Positions 8,698 through 17,103 of a DNA stretch of 31,461 bases are shown here, one piece after another (the first letter of the stretch is position 1; the number at the start of each line of letters is the position of its first letter). Both the position numbers and the translations under genes were made by a program. Under the pieces are notes generated by a model. That model searched no databases. It was given only the letters and a program-made list of their open reading frames with translations, and was not told where the DNA came from. This DNA is from UBA5232 sp035370405 (GTDB lineage: Bacteria > Patescibacteriota > Dojkabacteria > SC72), in the NCBI GenBank assembly GCA_035370405.1, contig DAOOVT010000009.1, positions 1 to 31,461 of the forward strand. The letters are read 5' to 3'.

Positions 8698-9216
8698 CTA
8701 CAATTCTGGAATCTCTCCATCTTCGAATCCAAAATCCTCAGCTGATATATCTTCATCTTCTTCACTATCAAGTTGCTCCAATGCTTTCGCTAAATCATCA
8801 TCAGGAGAAACAGTTACCTTAGGAACAACATCTTCTTCCTCATCTTCAGGAAATATTACATCTAGAGACCCATCATCTATCTCTACTGCGGGATCTATAC
8901 CAGCATCTTCCTCTAGATTCTCATCTCCCATCAAAATAATATTCGGCTCTTCATTGTCTATACTCTCAAAATCATCTTCACTATCTGGATTCTTTCTAGT
9001 ATTTTCATTAAGCCTTTTTCTTGCTCTTTCCAAGAATCTTTCAGCATCATCACCAAACTTTTCAACAACATCTATTACCTTCATTGGTTCCCCACACTCT
9101 GGACATATATTTACATAGTCCGTTTCATCTCCACAATGAGGACACGAGAAAAAAACAACATGAATACTTCGTCGTTTAGGGATTAACTCATCTTTTTTCT
9201 TTTTGCTAACAGCCAT
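8698..9216 (-). CDS. bL32-like zinc ribbon protein with long acidic C-terminal tail
   Basis: 172 aa. The first ~50 residues resemble ribosomal protein bL32: MAV followed by a lysine run, an RR-x-x-H segment, then CPHCG, nine residues, and CPECG, the same spacing between cysteine pairs as zinc-type bL32 (CPSCG-x9-CKACG in Bacillus). Normal bL32 stops near 60 aa. Here a helix (EKFGDDAERFLERARKRL) and then about 95 residues of strongly acidic, low-complexity sequence follow. It could be rpmF with a lineage-specific tail or an unrelated zinc-ribbon protein; I cannot decide. It sits behind a strong promoter between secA and the glycosyltransferases. The ATG lies about 32 nt after the predicted transcript start, a longer leader than elsewhere in the window. 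Confidence 0.55.
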   Translation of the reverse strand: MAVSKKKKDELIPKRRSIHVVFFSCPHCGDETDYVNICPECGEPMKVIDVVEKFGDDAERFLERARKRLNENTRKNPDSEDDFESIDNEEPNIILMGDENLEEDAGIDPAVEIDDGSLDVIFPEDEEEDVVPKVTVSPDDDLAKALEQLDSEEDEDISAEDFGFEDGEIPEL

Positions 9217-9254
9217 TGAATCATAAGAATATTTTATGGATAGCCACTGTATCT

Positions 9255-9283
9255 AGAATAGTATAGGGGCTATAGTGTGTCAA
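9255..9283 (-). promoter_or_regulatory. Sigma70-type promoter for the zinc-ribbon/glycan operon
   Basis: Minus strand: perfect -35 TTGACA (9278-9283), 17-nt spacer, -10 TATTCT (9255-9260). The start would be near 9248, about 32 nt before the ATG at 9216. The spacer contains a G/C-tract inverted repeat listed separately. Confidence 0.7.
9260..9276. repeat. Inverted repeat in the promoter spacer, operator-like
   Basis: Plus strand TATAG-GGG-CTATA is a perfect 5-bp inverted repeat (9262-9274), extended by imperfect flanks to AGTATAG-GGG-CTATAGT. It fills the spacer between the -35 and -10 boxes, where a bound repressor would block RNA polymerase. A/T flanks around a G tract resemble operators of the CsoR/RcnR/FrmR family, and such a protein is encoded at 20917-21135. 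The link is inference. Confidence 0.4.
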
Positions 9284-9304
9284 TAATCCCATAGAGATAC
9301 AAAT

Positions 9305-12223
9305 TTACCCATATTTTGGATAGCAGCACTTTTTATATTTCTTTCCACTTCCACATGGACAAGGATCGTTTCTTCCAACTTTTACCCCCCTTTGGACTGT
9401 TTTCTGTTTTCCTACTTTGCCAGGTCTATTATCTTCACTACTTTTTGTTTCCATAGGGATATCTCTTTCCACTTTAACTAATCTAACTTTAAACAATCTG
9501 GATAATACAAATTCATCAACCTTCTTCAACATACTATCAAACATTGCAAAACCCTCATTTTTATACTCCACCAAAGGATCCCTTTGAGCTAAATTCCTTA
9601 GAGAAATCCCTTCTCTTAGATCAGTCATATTATCCAAATGCTCCATCCAGAATTTATCAAATGATTCTAGGATGAGATATTTCAAAAGTGTCTGCATCGA
9701 TTCTATCCCGATATTGTATACATGTGTTACATATGACATCAGTATAACTTTCTTAAGACTAGAAGAACTCTCATTTCCACTTTTTCTATACAGTTCTCTA
9801 AAGAATTCAACAGTATTCTTGTATCCAAGTTCCTTACATGCCCTCTCTAAAACAGGTTCCGTAAGCATATTAACTATCTGACTGTACATTTTTCTTTCTT
9901 CAACATTATCTATAGCCATATCGTCCTGCATCTCCGATGCAATAAGGAAATCTACATACTCTAACAACTTTTTGAGAACCCACTTATCTAGTGCGGAAAA
10001 TGGATAGTTCAATGAATCCAACAAATCCATTTTCCAACTCTCTTCCCTTGCAAGTGAAAACATATCAAGACCATCTTGAACATTTTCTATATCAATATCT
10101 TTTATTGCCTTTATATCATTCTTAAAATCTTTCTCAGTAAGTTTCTTATTACCAACTCTATCAGCTTCCAGAATTTTCCTTCTCAAAGTGTAGATTATTT
10201 CCCTTTGCTGATTGAGTACATCATCATACTCAACCAATCTCTTTCTTATGTCATAATTATTCGCCTCAACCTTCTTCTGTGCATTCTCTATAGTTCTTCC
10301 TATGATTCCAACAGATATTGGCATATCATCATCCATACCGACCTGACTCATAAGCACTTTCATTCTATCTCCACCAAAAATCCTCATAAGGTCATCTTCA
10401 AAAGAAACAAAAAATCTCGACTCACCAGGATCTCCCTGTCTACCTGACCTACCTCTAAGCTGATTATCTATCCTCCTCGATTCATGTCTTTCCGTGCCAA
10501 TTACATATAGTCCGCCAACTTCCTTAACTCCTTCCCCTAAACCAATATCCGTACCTCGTCCTGCCATATTAGTTGCAATTGTAACAGCACCAAGTTGCCC
10601 AGCTTCCGCAACTATTTTAGCCTCTAACTCATGCTGTTTAGCATTCAATACATTATGCTTTATGCCCTCTTTAGAAAGCATATTGGAAAGAATTTCTGAT
10701 TTCTCAACAGAAGTAGTACCAACAAGCATTGGTTGCCCCTTTTTATGATGCTCCTTTATCTCTTCCACTATCGCTCTAAACTTTCCCTCCTGAGTCCTGT
10801 AAACAACATCATTGTGATCCACTCTAATTACTGGTTTATTCGTTGGAACTACTATGGTATCCAGTTTATAAATAGAAGAAAACTCCTCTGCTTCCGTTAA
10901 GGCAGTTCCTGTCATTCCAGAAAGATATTTATACAATCTGAAGAAATTCTGCAAAGTTATTGTTGCCATCGTCTTCGATTCTTTCTTAACCTCTACTCCT
11001 TCCTTAGCCTCAATTGCTTGATGAAGTCCCTCACTATACCTTCTACCCTCCATAGCTCTTCCTGTAAACTCATCAATTATGACTATTTCCCCATTCCTGA
11101 TAATATACTCATCATCCAACTTGTATAGCTCTTTCGCTTTGAGTGCATTATCCAAATGGTATGCTAACTGAGCATTCTCGTAAATATTATCTACACCCAA
11201 AGCCTTTTCAACAGCATCCATTCCTGCCTGATTCAAAGAAACTGCATTTGCTTTTTCATCCACAGTATAATGTTCATTCACTCTCAGATTCTTCACAAGC
11301 TGTGCGAATTTCCTATACAAATCATTTGCTGTATCAGCACTTGTAGAAATTATCAGAGGAGTTCTAGCCTCATCTATTAAAATTGAATCTGCTTCATCAA
11401 CTATTGCAAAATATTTTGGACCCTGTACTCTCTCATCAAGATTTCTGACCATATTGTCACGGAGATAGTCAAAACCAAACTCACTATTCGTCCCATATAC
11501 AACATCACATGCATATGTCTCTTTCTTAGAACACTCTATTAAATTTACTCCTGTCATATGATCATACTTTAGTCTTCCATCCCTCTTCTCCATTTCCTTC
11601 CTCTGAGAAATCAACTTCCTAGCTTCGTCTCCTTTTAATTTTATAGCTTCTTCATCAGAAATAAACCTAAATTGCTTACCAGAATTAATTGCCCCAACAC
11701 TCATTCCTAACGCATTTAGAATATGTCCTGTCCATTCCGCATCCCTTCTAGCTAGGTAATCATTTACAGTAACAAGATGAGCCCCTCTCCCAGTCAATCC
11801 ATAAAGATACAATGGTAAATTAGCAGCTAAAGTTTTTCCTTCACCAGTAAATAACTCTGCTATCTTATTATCAAACAAAACATATCCTGCTATTAATTGC
11901 ACATCAAAATGCCTATGATTTGCAACTCTTTTAGATGCCTCACGAGCCACTGCAAATGCTTCGGGAAGAATCTCATACAATTTTTTCTTTTCCTCTTCCA
12001 ATTTACTATTTAATTTAGCATCTTCTAACTTAAAGAAATCAGTTCGACAGGTATCAAGGTTAACACCTATTCTTTTTCTAAACTCATCTGTCTTAGATCG
12101 AAGTTCATCATCAGAAAGCTTAGAGACTTGATCCTCTAAATCATTTATCTCCTTAACTATTGGTTCTATTTTCTTTAATTGTTTTTCATTTGAATCAAAA
12201 AGAGAAGAAAGTATCTTCAGCAT
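9305..12223 (-). CDS. secA: Preprotein translocase ATPase SecA
   Basis: Motor ATPase that pushes unfolded proteins through SecYEG. Walker A is GEGKT (127-131, preceded by FT instead of the usual KT), Walker B/DEAD is VDEADSILIDEARTPL, and TNMAGRGTDI plus QLRGRSGRQGDPG mark the second helicase domain. The last 23 residues hold the SEC-C zinc motif (CPC ... CC at about 955, 957, 966, 967). At 972 aa it is longer than Bacillus SecA (841); part of the excess is a charged insertion near residues 180-230, before YGTNSEFGFDYLRDN. The ATG has GGAGAG only 2 nt upstream, and TATAAT lies 8 nt upstream, predicting a nearly leaderless mRNA. Divergent from the M23 peptidase gene. Confidence 0.97.
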   Translation of the reverse strand: MLKILSSLFDSNEKQLKKIEPIVKEINDLEDQVSKLSDDELRSKTDEFRKRIGVNLDTCRTDFFKLEDAKLNSKLEEEKKKLYEILPEAFAVAREASKRVANHRHFDVQLIAGYVLFDNKIAELFTGEGKTLAANLPLYLYGLTGRGAHLVTVNDYLARRDAEWTGHILNALGMSVGAINSGKQFRFISDEEAIKLKGDEARKLISQRKEMEKRDGRLKYDHMTGVNLIECSKKETYACDVVYGTNSEFGFDYLRDNMVRNLDERVQGPKYFAIVDEADSILIDEARTPLIISTSADTANDLYRKFAQLVKNLRVNEHYTVDEKANAVSLNQAGMDAVEKALGVDNIYENAQLAYHLDNALKAKELYKLDDEYIIRNGEIVIIDEFTGRAMEGRRYSEGLHQAIEAKEGVEVKKESKTMATITLQNFFRLYKYLSGMTGTALTEAEEFSSIYKLDTIVVPTNKPVIRVDHNDVVYRTQEGKFRAIVEEIKEHHKKGQPMLVGTTSVEKSEILSNMLSKEGIKHNVLNAKQHELEAKIVAEAGQLGAVTIATNMAGRGTDIGLGEGVKEVGGLYVIGTERHESRRIDNQLRGRSGRQGDPGESRFFVSFEDDLMRIFGGDRMKVLMSQVGMDDDMPISVGIIGRTIENAQKKVEANNYDIRKRLVEYDDVLNQQREIIYTLRRKILEADRVGNKKLTEKDFKNDIKAIKDIDIENVQDGLDMFSLAREESWKMDLLDSLNYPFSALDKWVLKKLLEYVDFLIASEMQDDMAIDNVEERKMYSQIVNMLTEPVLERACKELGYKNTVEFFRELYRKSGNESSSSLKKVILMSYVTHVYNIGIESMQTLLKYLILESFDKFWMEHLDNMTDLREGISLRNLAQRDPLVEYKNEGFAMFDSMLKKVDEFVLSRLFKVRLVKVERDIPMETKSSEDNRPGKVGKQKTVQRGVKVGRNDPCPCGSGKKYKKCCYPKYG

Positions 12224-12231
12224 AGCTCTCC

Positions 12232-12260
12232 ATTATATCCCATATCCACCGATTTAAGAA
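12232..12260 (-). promoter_or_regulatory. secA promoter with very short leader
   Basis: Minus strand: -10 TATAAT (12232-12237), 17-nt spacer, weak -35 TTCTTA (12255-12260). Only GGAGAGCT separates the -10 box from the ATG, so the leader would be about 2 nt and the apparent ribosome site would be largely outside the transcript. Confidence 0.5.
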
Positions 12261-12279
12261 ATGTTTAATGTCTTCAAAA

Positions 12280-12285
12280 TATACT
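12280..12285 (+). promoter_or_regulatory. -10-like box before the M23 peptidase
   Basis: TATACT, eight bases, then the ATG at 12294. The same geometry as other unit heads here; no convincing -35. Confidence 0.3.
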
Positions 12286-12293
12286 TTTGGACT

Positions 12294-13913
12294 ATGTACA
12301 AAAAATATACAATACCAATTGTTGTAATAATATTGCTGTTGTTCAAACCAAAATCTTCTGTTAATGCCACAAGCTACCCCATTTATCTTACATCTCCATC
12401 GAATGGAGTAAGCATCTCAACCACACATATTCAATTTCAATGGGAAAATGAGAACAAATATGAGGAATATGTATACATGCTATGTATAACTGATGACATA
12501 GTAGAAGGAACAAGGTACTGCGAAATACCAACTTCGCAAAAATATATGACTTTAGATATACCAAATACAAATGGTGGTTACATTTACTGGTTTGTAGGAT
12601 ATCAAAGAAAATCCGAATATGTACAAAATATTGCTAAATATCCAGAGAATCCATCTTTTGCCTTTAATCAATACTCAAATATATTTGTCTTTGGTATAAA
12701 CAGAACAATTCCATATTCTGCAAAAAATTCCATAGCTGGGAAGAAACCAGGCGATTTCTTCAGGCCAAATGCAGAAGTTAGGAATCCAGATGGGACAACT
12801 ACACTAGTCTGTAAAAACAAATGGGTTTTTAAGCTACCCTCGCAGGGTTTTTCTCCTCAAGATACAGCAATACAATGGAATGTGAATAAAGAACTTGGGA
12901 GCGTTTTAGGGGCAACTACCTATGTTCCTCCCGATGTTATGTGCAAGTTTAATTTTATAATTGAAGGAAATACTACCAAAACAATAAAAGACTTTTGCAG
13001 AATATATAACCTAATATCCGTAGAAAGTAAAATAGATACATCTAGGAGTCCTAATATTGTTAGTATAGTCGGAAAATATTATGACCATATTAAAATTCAA
13101 ATTGATGTGTACGAATGTGTTAAGAATTTCTTTAATCCTTTTTCATGGTTTAAATGCCAAAATAGATATGTAAAATCAATATCTTTAAATTATCCTCTCG
13201 AAAAAGCCTTTCAAATATATAATGGAGATGCCGTTTTACCTTTTACACAGGATATCGTAGAGAATGGAACTTTCTCACTAAAAACAAGTGTTAACAGCAA
13301 CAGTTACAGTCAAATCAAATTACAAACTGTATTTGCTCTTAAATTTCCATATTACAATATTTCAGAAGAAGCACTATCAACATATGTCTTAAACCCATCT
13401 GTTGTTGAGAATATATCTACGAAGCCTTTTTCCTTCCCATTCAACAAAATAATTGGAGTAACACAATGGCATGGATATACTGCATTTCAAAGTCCTCACA
13501 CAGGTATAGATTTTGGAAGCTATTTAGAAAATATTTTAGCATCTGACAACGGTATTGTCGTAGCAAAAGGATATGACACATACTATGGAGAATGTAATTC
13601 GGGAGGGAATTATTTAATCGTAAGAAACAGTAATGGTATATATACTGTGTATTTCCATCTTGCACAATCATATGTAAACATTGGCAATTCCATTTCAAAG
13701 AATCAAGTTATTGCACAATCAGGTAATTCAGGAAAGAGTGAATGCAAACCACTTGGATTTCACCTGCATTTCGAAACGAGAAAAAATCGATCACAGGATA
13801 CCCACGATGACCCAGTTAAATATGTAGATGTTAATTGGAATTTAGTTCCAACCATAGATGCATATACCATACCAGCCCGCCTAAGTGGGGATAATCCCCA
13901 TCCTAATAAATAA
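12294..13913 (+). CDS. Secreted M23-family metallopeptidase (LytM/peptidoglycan endopeptidase type)
   Basis: Predicted peptidoglycan hydrolase acting outside the membrane. I start at the ATG at 12294, giving a standard signal peptide (MYKKY, hydrophobic core, VNA cleavage site); an in-frame ATG at 12261 adds 11 odd residues. An Ig/FnIII-like domain (LTSPSNGV ... IQFQW) occupies about residues 28-135, followed by a region of unknown fold with several cysteines. The last 160 residues are the M23 domain: HTGIDFG (zinc ligands His402, Asp406), YFHL (His455) and HLHFE (His490, His492), all catalytic residues intact. A perfect 6-bp-arm palindrome lies in the last codons. The following membrane-protein gene starts 18 nt downstream and probably shares the transcript. 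Confidence 0.9.
   Translation: MYKKYTIPIVVIILLLFKPKSSVNATSYPIYLTSPSNGVSISTTHIQFQWENENKYEEYVYMLCITDDIVEGTRYCEIPTSQKYMTLDIPNTNGGYIYWFVGYQRKSEYVQNIAKYPENPSFAFNQYSNIFVFGINRTIPYSAKNSIAGKKPGDFFRPNAEVRNPDGTTTLVCKNKWVFKLPSQGFSPQDTAIQWNVNKELGSVLGATTYVPPDVMCKFNFIIEGNTTKTIKDFCRIYNLISVESKIDTSRSPNIVSIVGKYYDHIKIQIDVYECVKNFFNPFSWFKCQNRYVKSISLNYPLEKAFQIYNGDAVLPFTQDIVENGTFSLKTSVNSNSYSQIKLQTVFALKFPYYNISEEALSTYVLNPSVVENISTKPFSFPFNKIIGVTQWHGYTAFQSPHTGIDFGSYLENILASDNGIVVAKGYDTYYGECNSGGNYLIVRNSNGIYTVYFHLAQSYVNIGNSISKNQVIAQSGNSGKSECKPLGFHLHFETRKNRSQDTHDDPVKYVDVNWNLVPTIDAYTIPARLSGDNPHPNK
13886..13900. repeat. Short G/C-tract palindrome at the end of the M23 gene
   Basis: TGGGGA-TAA-TCCCCA, perfect 6-bp arms, 14 nt before the stop codon and about 30 nt before the next start. 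No T run follows directly, so it is not a classical terminator. It may attenuate or protect the mRNA, or be coincidental. Confidence 0.4.
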
Positions 13914-13931
13914 TTTTGTCTTTTTAGAAAT

Positions 13932-14657
13932 ATGAGAAAGCTTTTCAAAATTACAGTAATTTCAATGATATCAATTACAATCTTTGTTCTTTTAATCAAT
14001 CTTAAAGAAATTCTTTTCAACAACAACTACTACATCAACTTCGTACAAGACATCTCATCTCCTACACAAGTAATTTGGATTTCACAAGATCAAGTTCTGT
14101 TTTCTTCTCCGAATCAAGTATATACATACTATTTTCAAGAGAATGAGATTGAACTTGTTGGTCCAAAAGAGGTGAATGAAATTATTGGTGTAGATAATTT
14201 AGGTCAGCTCGTGTACTGTAAATATGACATATATATGAGATATGTAGAAGAAGATTATGCAATGACCATTAGCTTGTATGACAAAGAACATACATTGCTT
14301 AAGGAGGTTAAAGTGTATGATAGCTTTCTTCCTGAATTTACAGATGGGAAATATGTTTCTGGAGCTACTGCGTTGCCATTTTTAACCCCATACAAATACA
14401 CTGTTAATGTTGACAATGGAGAGGTGCAAAAGGAAGAGTTACCCAAAGAATCCGTTAGTAGAAATAATGCAGACTTAAAATTAACAGAGGATATTTTGTT
14501 AGAAAAGACATACTGTTTCAATACTGAAAGATGTATTTTGGAGGATAAGTTCGGGAATATCTATGCATATATAGCAGTACAGAATCGATTCAGTGAGTTT
14601 CTTCGAGGCATTTTTCAAAAATCTCATATGTTTTTTTCGCAGTACTTTCCCATGTAA
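13932..14657 (+). CDS. Membrane-anchored protein of unknown function
   Basis: 241 aa, no family recognised. Residues 5-25 form one uncleaved N-terminal membrane helix (ITVISMISITIFVLLINL) preceded by MRKLFK, so the rest should lie outside the cell. The remainder is beta-rich with repeated short strands (VIWISQDQVLF, IIGVDNLGQLVYC), somewhat like the blades of a WD/PQQ-like propeller, but too short for a full one. Cys and acidic residues are scattered; no catalytic motif is seen. It follows the M23 peptidase by 18 nt and is likely co-transcribed. The last 22 codons overlap the end of the convergent glycosyltransferase gene (68 nt), and the final stretch (about 15 residues) looks unstructured and aromatic, as expected of sequence shaped by the opposite strand. 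Confidence 0.65.
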   Translation: MRKLFKITVISMISITIFVLLINLKEILFNNNYYINFVQDISSPTQVIWISQDQVLFSSPNQVYTYYFQENEIELVGPKEVNEIIGVDNLGQLVYCKYDIYMRYVEEDYAMTISLYDKEHTLLKEVKVYDSFLPEFTDGKYVSGATALPFLTPYKYTVNVDNGEVQKEELPKESVSRNNADLKLTEDILLEKTYCFNTERCILEDKFGNIYAYIAVQNRFSEFLRGIFQKSHMFFSQYFPM

Positions 14658-15786
14658 ATTCTTTAGAAAGTTCATACCCCCTTTCAACCATTCCTTTATA
14701 CCTTTCTGGATTTTTGTAAATATCAAAGATTTTACTTCCAACCTTTTTACTATCATAGCTATCAATTATTGAGGAGACTTCATCAAAAAGTTCTATGTAT
14801 ACTAAATTTTTGTCTATTATGGTGGGAACTTTAGCTCTAAGAGCTTCAGCTACAGAAATTCCAAAGCCTTCATAGGTAGATAGATGTATAAAGGCAAAAG
14901 CATTCTTTAAGAGAGAATATTTATTCTCATCAGAATAGAACCCTGTAAATACAACATTACTTTTAATTCCCAAATCTTCTATAACTCGATACAAGTCCTT
15001 TACTTCTTTAAGATTTTCATCTTTAAATTTGCCACCAGCTATAACTAAGTATGGAATCTGTTCTCCCTTTACTTTAAGTAATTTTGTAAATTCAAAATAT
15101 CCTTTCACAACACTAATAGAATTCTTATTCTTTGTTATCCCTCCTCCCATATATATTATGTAACCTTTCTCTCTCCAATCCTGAGGAAGTAAACTATCTA
15201 TATTTGTTTCCCTCTCTTCCAAATCAACACCCAAATATGTCACTATTGTTTTATCTTCTGGGTATTCAGGATAGAACCTTAAAAAATCCGTTTTTGTTGT
15301 TTCTGAATTACACAAAATATATTTACATAGAACAGCCTTATCCAGTGTTAACCAATATTGCATTTTTCTTATCACATTATGTAGTCTTGATTGTGTAGAA
15401 TATTCTCCAAACAAAGGCAAAATCATATCATGAATAAATAGTACTGTAGGCATAATATCAGAAGGGAAATTTCTCCAAAAATAAGGACAGAAATATATTG
15501 TTTCTCTAGTAGTTATCTTTTTTACTCTTGGTAGGATATTCTTACGATACCAAATATTGTTTTGATATCCATTAACCTTGTATTCTCCCACTCTCTCAAT
15601 TTTAATGTTTTCACACTCATTGATATGAGAATCTAATGTTGATTCTTTTTCATCGAACAGTAAAAGAGAATATTTTGTCTGAGGATATAGCTTTACTAAT
15701 GATAAAGCTATATTTTTCGTATACTGACCAATACCTGCGTACGCAAACTGGTCCTGAGTCGTTGTGCAATCTATAATTACATGCAT
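14590..15786 (-). CDS. GT4-family glycosyltransferase, TGA stop
   Basis: 398 aa GT-B enzyme. The N-terminus shows IIDCTTTQDQFAYAGIGQYTKNIA (glycine-rich acceptor loop), the middle YIIYMGGGITKNKN, and the donor motif E-x7-E in YEGFGISVAEALRAKVPTI. It is more distant from the two GT4 genes at 6315-8652 than those are from each other; the AGIGQY start resembles polysaccharide-chain mannosyl/glucosyltransferases. It is the only gene in the window ending in TGA, and its end overlaps the convergent membrane-protein gene by 68 nt. TATAAT-CACAAT-ATG at the start predicts a leaderless mRNA. Likely contributes to the same surface glycan as the upstream locus, by inference. Confidence 0.9.
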   Translation of the reverse strand: MHVIIDCTTTQDQFAYAGIGQYTKNIALSLVKLYPQTKYSLLLFDEKESTLDSHINECENIKIERVGEYKVNGYQNNIWYRKNILPRVKKITTRETIYFCPYFWRNFPSDIMPTVLFIHDMILPLFGEYSTQSRLHNVIRKMQYWLTLDKAVLCKYILCNSETTKTDFLRFYPEYPEDKTIVTYLGVDLEERETNIDSLLPQDWREKGYIIYMGGGITKNKNSISVVKGYFEFTKLLKVKGEQIPYLVIAGGKFKDENLKEVKDLYRVIEDLGIKSNVVFTGFYSDENKYSLLKNAFAFIHLSTYEGFGISVAEALRAKVPTIIDKNLVYIELFDEVSSIIDSYDSKKVGSKIFDIYKNPERYKGMVERGYELSKEFTWESTAKKTYEIFEKCLEETH

Positions 15787-15792
15787 ATTGTG

Positions 15793-15798
15793 ATTATA
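15793..15798 (-). promoter_or_regulatory. -10 box 6 nt before the GT4 start
   Basis: Minus-strand consensus TATAAT, then CACAAT, then ATG; the predicted transcript start is the A of ATG. The -35 (CACTTG at 17 nt) is weak. Confidence 0.45.
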
Positions 15799-15900
15799 TC
15801 AAACAATTAGTACTTCAAGTGAATAATTTACACATTCTGTTATCTCCAATTATATGCTACCATAGTAGTACTTATGTAATCTAATATATTTTTAAACTAT

Positions 15901-17085
15901 ATGAAGATACAAAAACTCCTCTTAGGATTCTTTCTATCATTGGGCATCTTTTTGATTATTCCACAAACAAAAGTTACAGCAGCAGAATTTCATTTTAAAT
16001 CATATTCTCTAAACAAGGAGGAAACCGTAAAAGATGATGTATATATCTTTGGAGAGTCTGCGAATATAGAGGGTGCAGTGTATGGGGATTTGGTAATTGT
16101 TGCAGATAGTGTGAAGGTTAATGGAACTGTTACAGGAGATCTTTATATATGTGGGAATCAAGTTAATATTGATCCGATAGCCTATGGGAATGTCTTTGTT
16201 GTTGGAAATGATATGACTATTGATGGAATACTGAATAACAATCTGTATGTTTTAGGAAAAAGTTTGTCATTTCTTGGACAGGCAACTAAGGATGTAATTT
16301 CAATAACAAGTCAAAATTCATTTGATGGGTATGTTGGAGATGATTTGAGGAGTTTTGGATTGACTTCAACTATTAATTCTATTATCAAAGGTGATTTAGT
16401 TCTTGTTTCTGAACAGTCAACCGTAAATGAACAGAATGTTGAGGATAATATATATTACGAGACAACTATACAATCAATTGCAAGCAGTCAAGGAGTCGAT
16501 ATTAATACTGGAGCTAAGATTAAGGTTCCAGATATAATCGCAAATCCAAGTTGGGGTGTGAAAGGTTTAGTTATGCTTACTAGTTTTGTAACTTTACTTC
16601 TTACAGGGGTTTTTCTAGTATGGCTTACACCTGTAAAAACAGTTCAAATAAAGAGAAGGATTACAGATTCCCCTATTGAGCTAATCAAAAGTTTACTGGC
16701 AGGTATAATTATTGCATTTGTTGTACCGTTTCCATTATTTATTATGCTTATGTCAATTATAGGAACTCCTATTGCTTTAATAGTATCTGCATTTTTGTTG
16801 TTTGTACTACTTTTTGGAAGAATATGGGTAGAATTAGCATTTGGAACAGAAATACTTCGCTTGTTTGGAATTGAGGAATACAGACCGTATAAGTCATTAT
16901 TAGTTGGAAGAATACTATCTATAGGAGTTAACTTAATACCTCGTATAGGAGTTTTTTACAACATTATAGTCATATTTACTGCTCTTGGTGCAATGGTCCG
17001 TATGAAGAAGGACCTTTTTACAGCACCCAAAGAGATAACACCCGTTAAGAAAAAGAAGACTAAAAAGAGTAACAAGGAAGAGTAG
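15901..17085 (+). CDS. Bactofilin-like beta-helix membrane protein
   Basis: 394 aa. Residues 1-28 are a signal peptide ending AAA/AEF. Residues 40-190 show the polymer-forming (bactofilin-like) pattern of short hydrophobic-G-D/N repeats every 17-19 residues (DVYIFGESANIEGAVYGDLV, VKVNGTVTGDLYI, VNIDPIAYGNVFV), which folds as a right-handed beta-helix. After a linker, four membrane segments lie at about 220-245, 260-290, 292-312 and 340-365, followed by a lysine-rich cytoplasmic tail. Unlike cytosolic bactofilins, the helix here is predicted to be extracellular. Proteins of this layout are common in Gram-positive-like and CPR genomes without known function; cell-shape or envelope organisation is the reasonable guess. 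Its stop lies inside a perfect palindrome shared with the convergent gene. Confidence 0.82.
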   Translation: MKIQKLLLGFFLSLGIFLIIPQTKVTAAEFHFKSYSLNKEETVKDDVYIFGESANIEGAVYGDLVIVADSVKVNGTVTGDLYICGNQVNIDPIAYGNVFVVGNDMTIDGILNNNLYVLGKSLSFLGQATKDVISITSQNSFDGYVGDDLRSFGLTSTINSIIKGDLVLVSEQSTVNEQNVEDNIYYETTIQSIASSQGVDINTGAKIKVPDIIANPSWGVKGLVMLTSFVTLLLTGVFLVWLTPVKTVQIKRRITDSPIELIKSLLAGIIIAFVVPFPLFIMLMSIIGTPIALIVSAFLLFVLLFGRIWVELAFGTEILRLFGIEEYRPYKSLLVGRILSIGVNLIPRIGVFYNIIVIFTALGAMVRMKKDLFTAPKEITPVKKKKTKKSNKEE

Positions 17086-17103
17086 TAATACAATTACTAC
17101 TCT
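17079..17103. terminator. Perfect 11-bp inverted repeat, bidirectional terminator candidate
   Basis: AGAGTAGTAAT-ACA-ATTACTACTCT, a perfect 11-bp stem with 3-nt loop. It contains the stop codons of both convergent genes (TAG at 17083-17085 on plus; the TAG at 17102-17104 on minus overlaps its end). There is no long T run on either side, so release may be factor-dependent or the hairpin may protect 3' ends. Confidence 0.6.

Noticed and set aside
8651..9118. 155-aa serine-rich plus-strand frame
   Set aside because: It is the mirror of the acidic, repeat-biased tail of the zinc-ribbon gene; its composition follows from that bias.
14590..14592. UGA reassigned to glycine, as in Gracilibacteria
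   Set aside because: Reading through the TGA gives another TGA and no conserved protein, and every other gene is intact without in-frame TGA.
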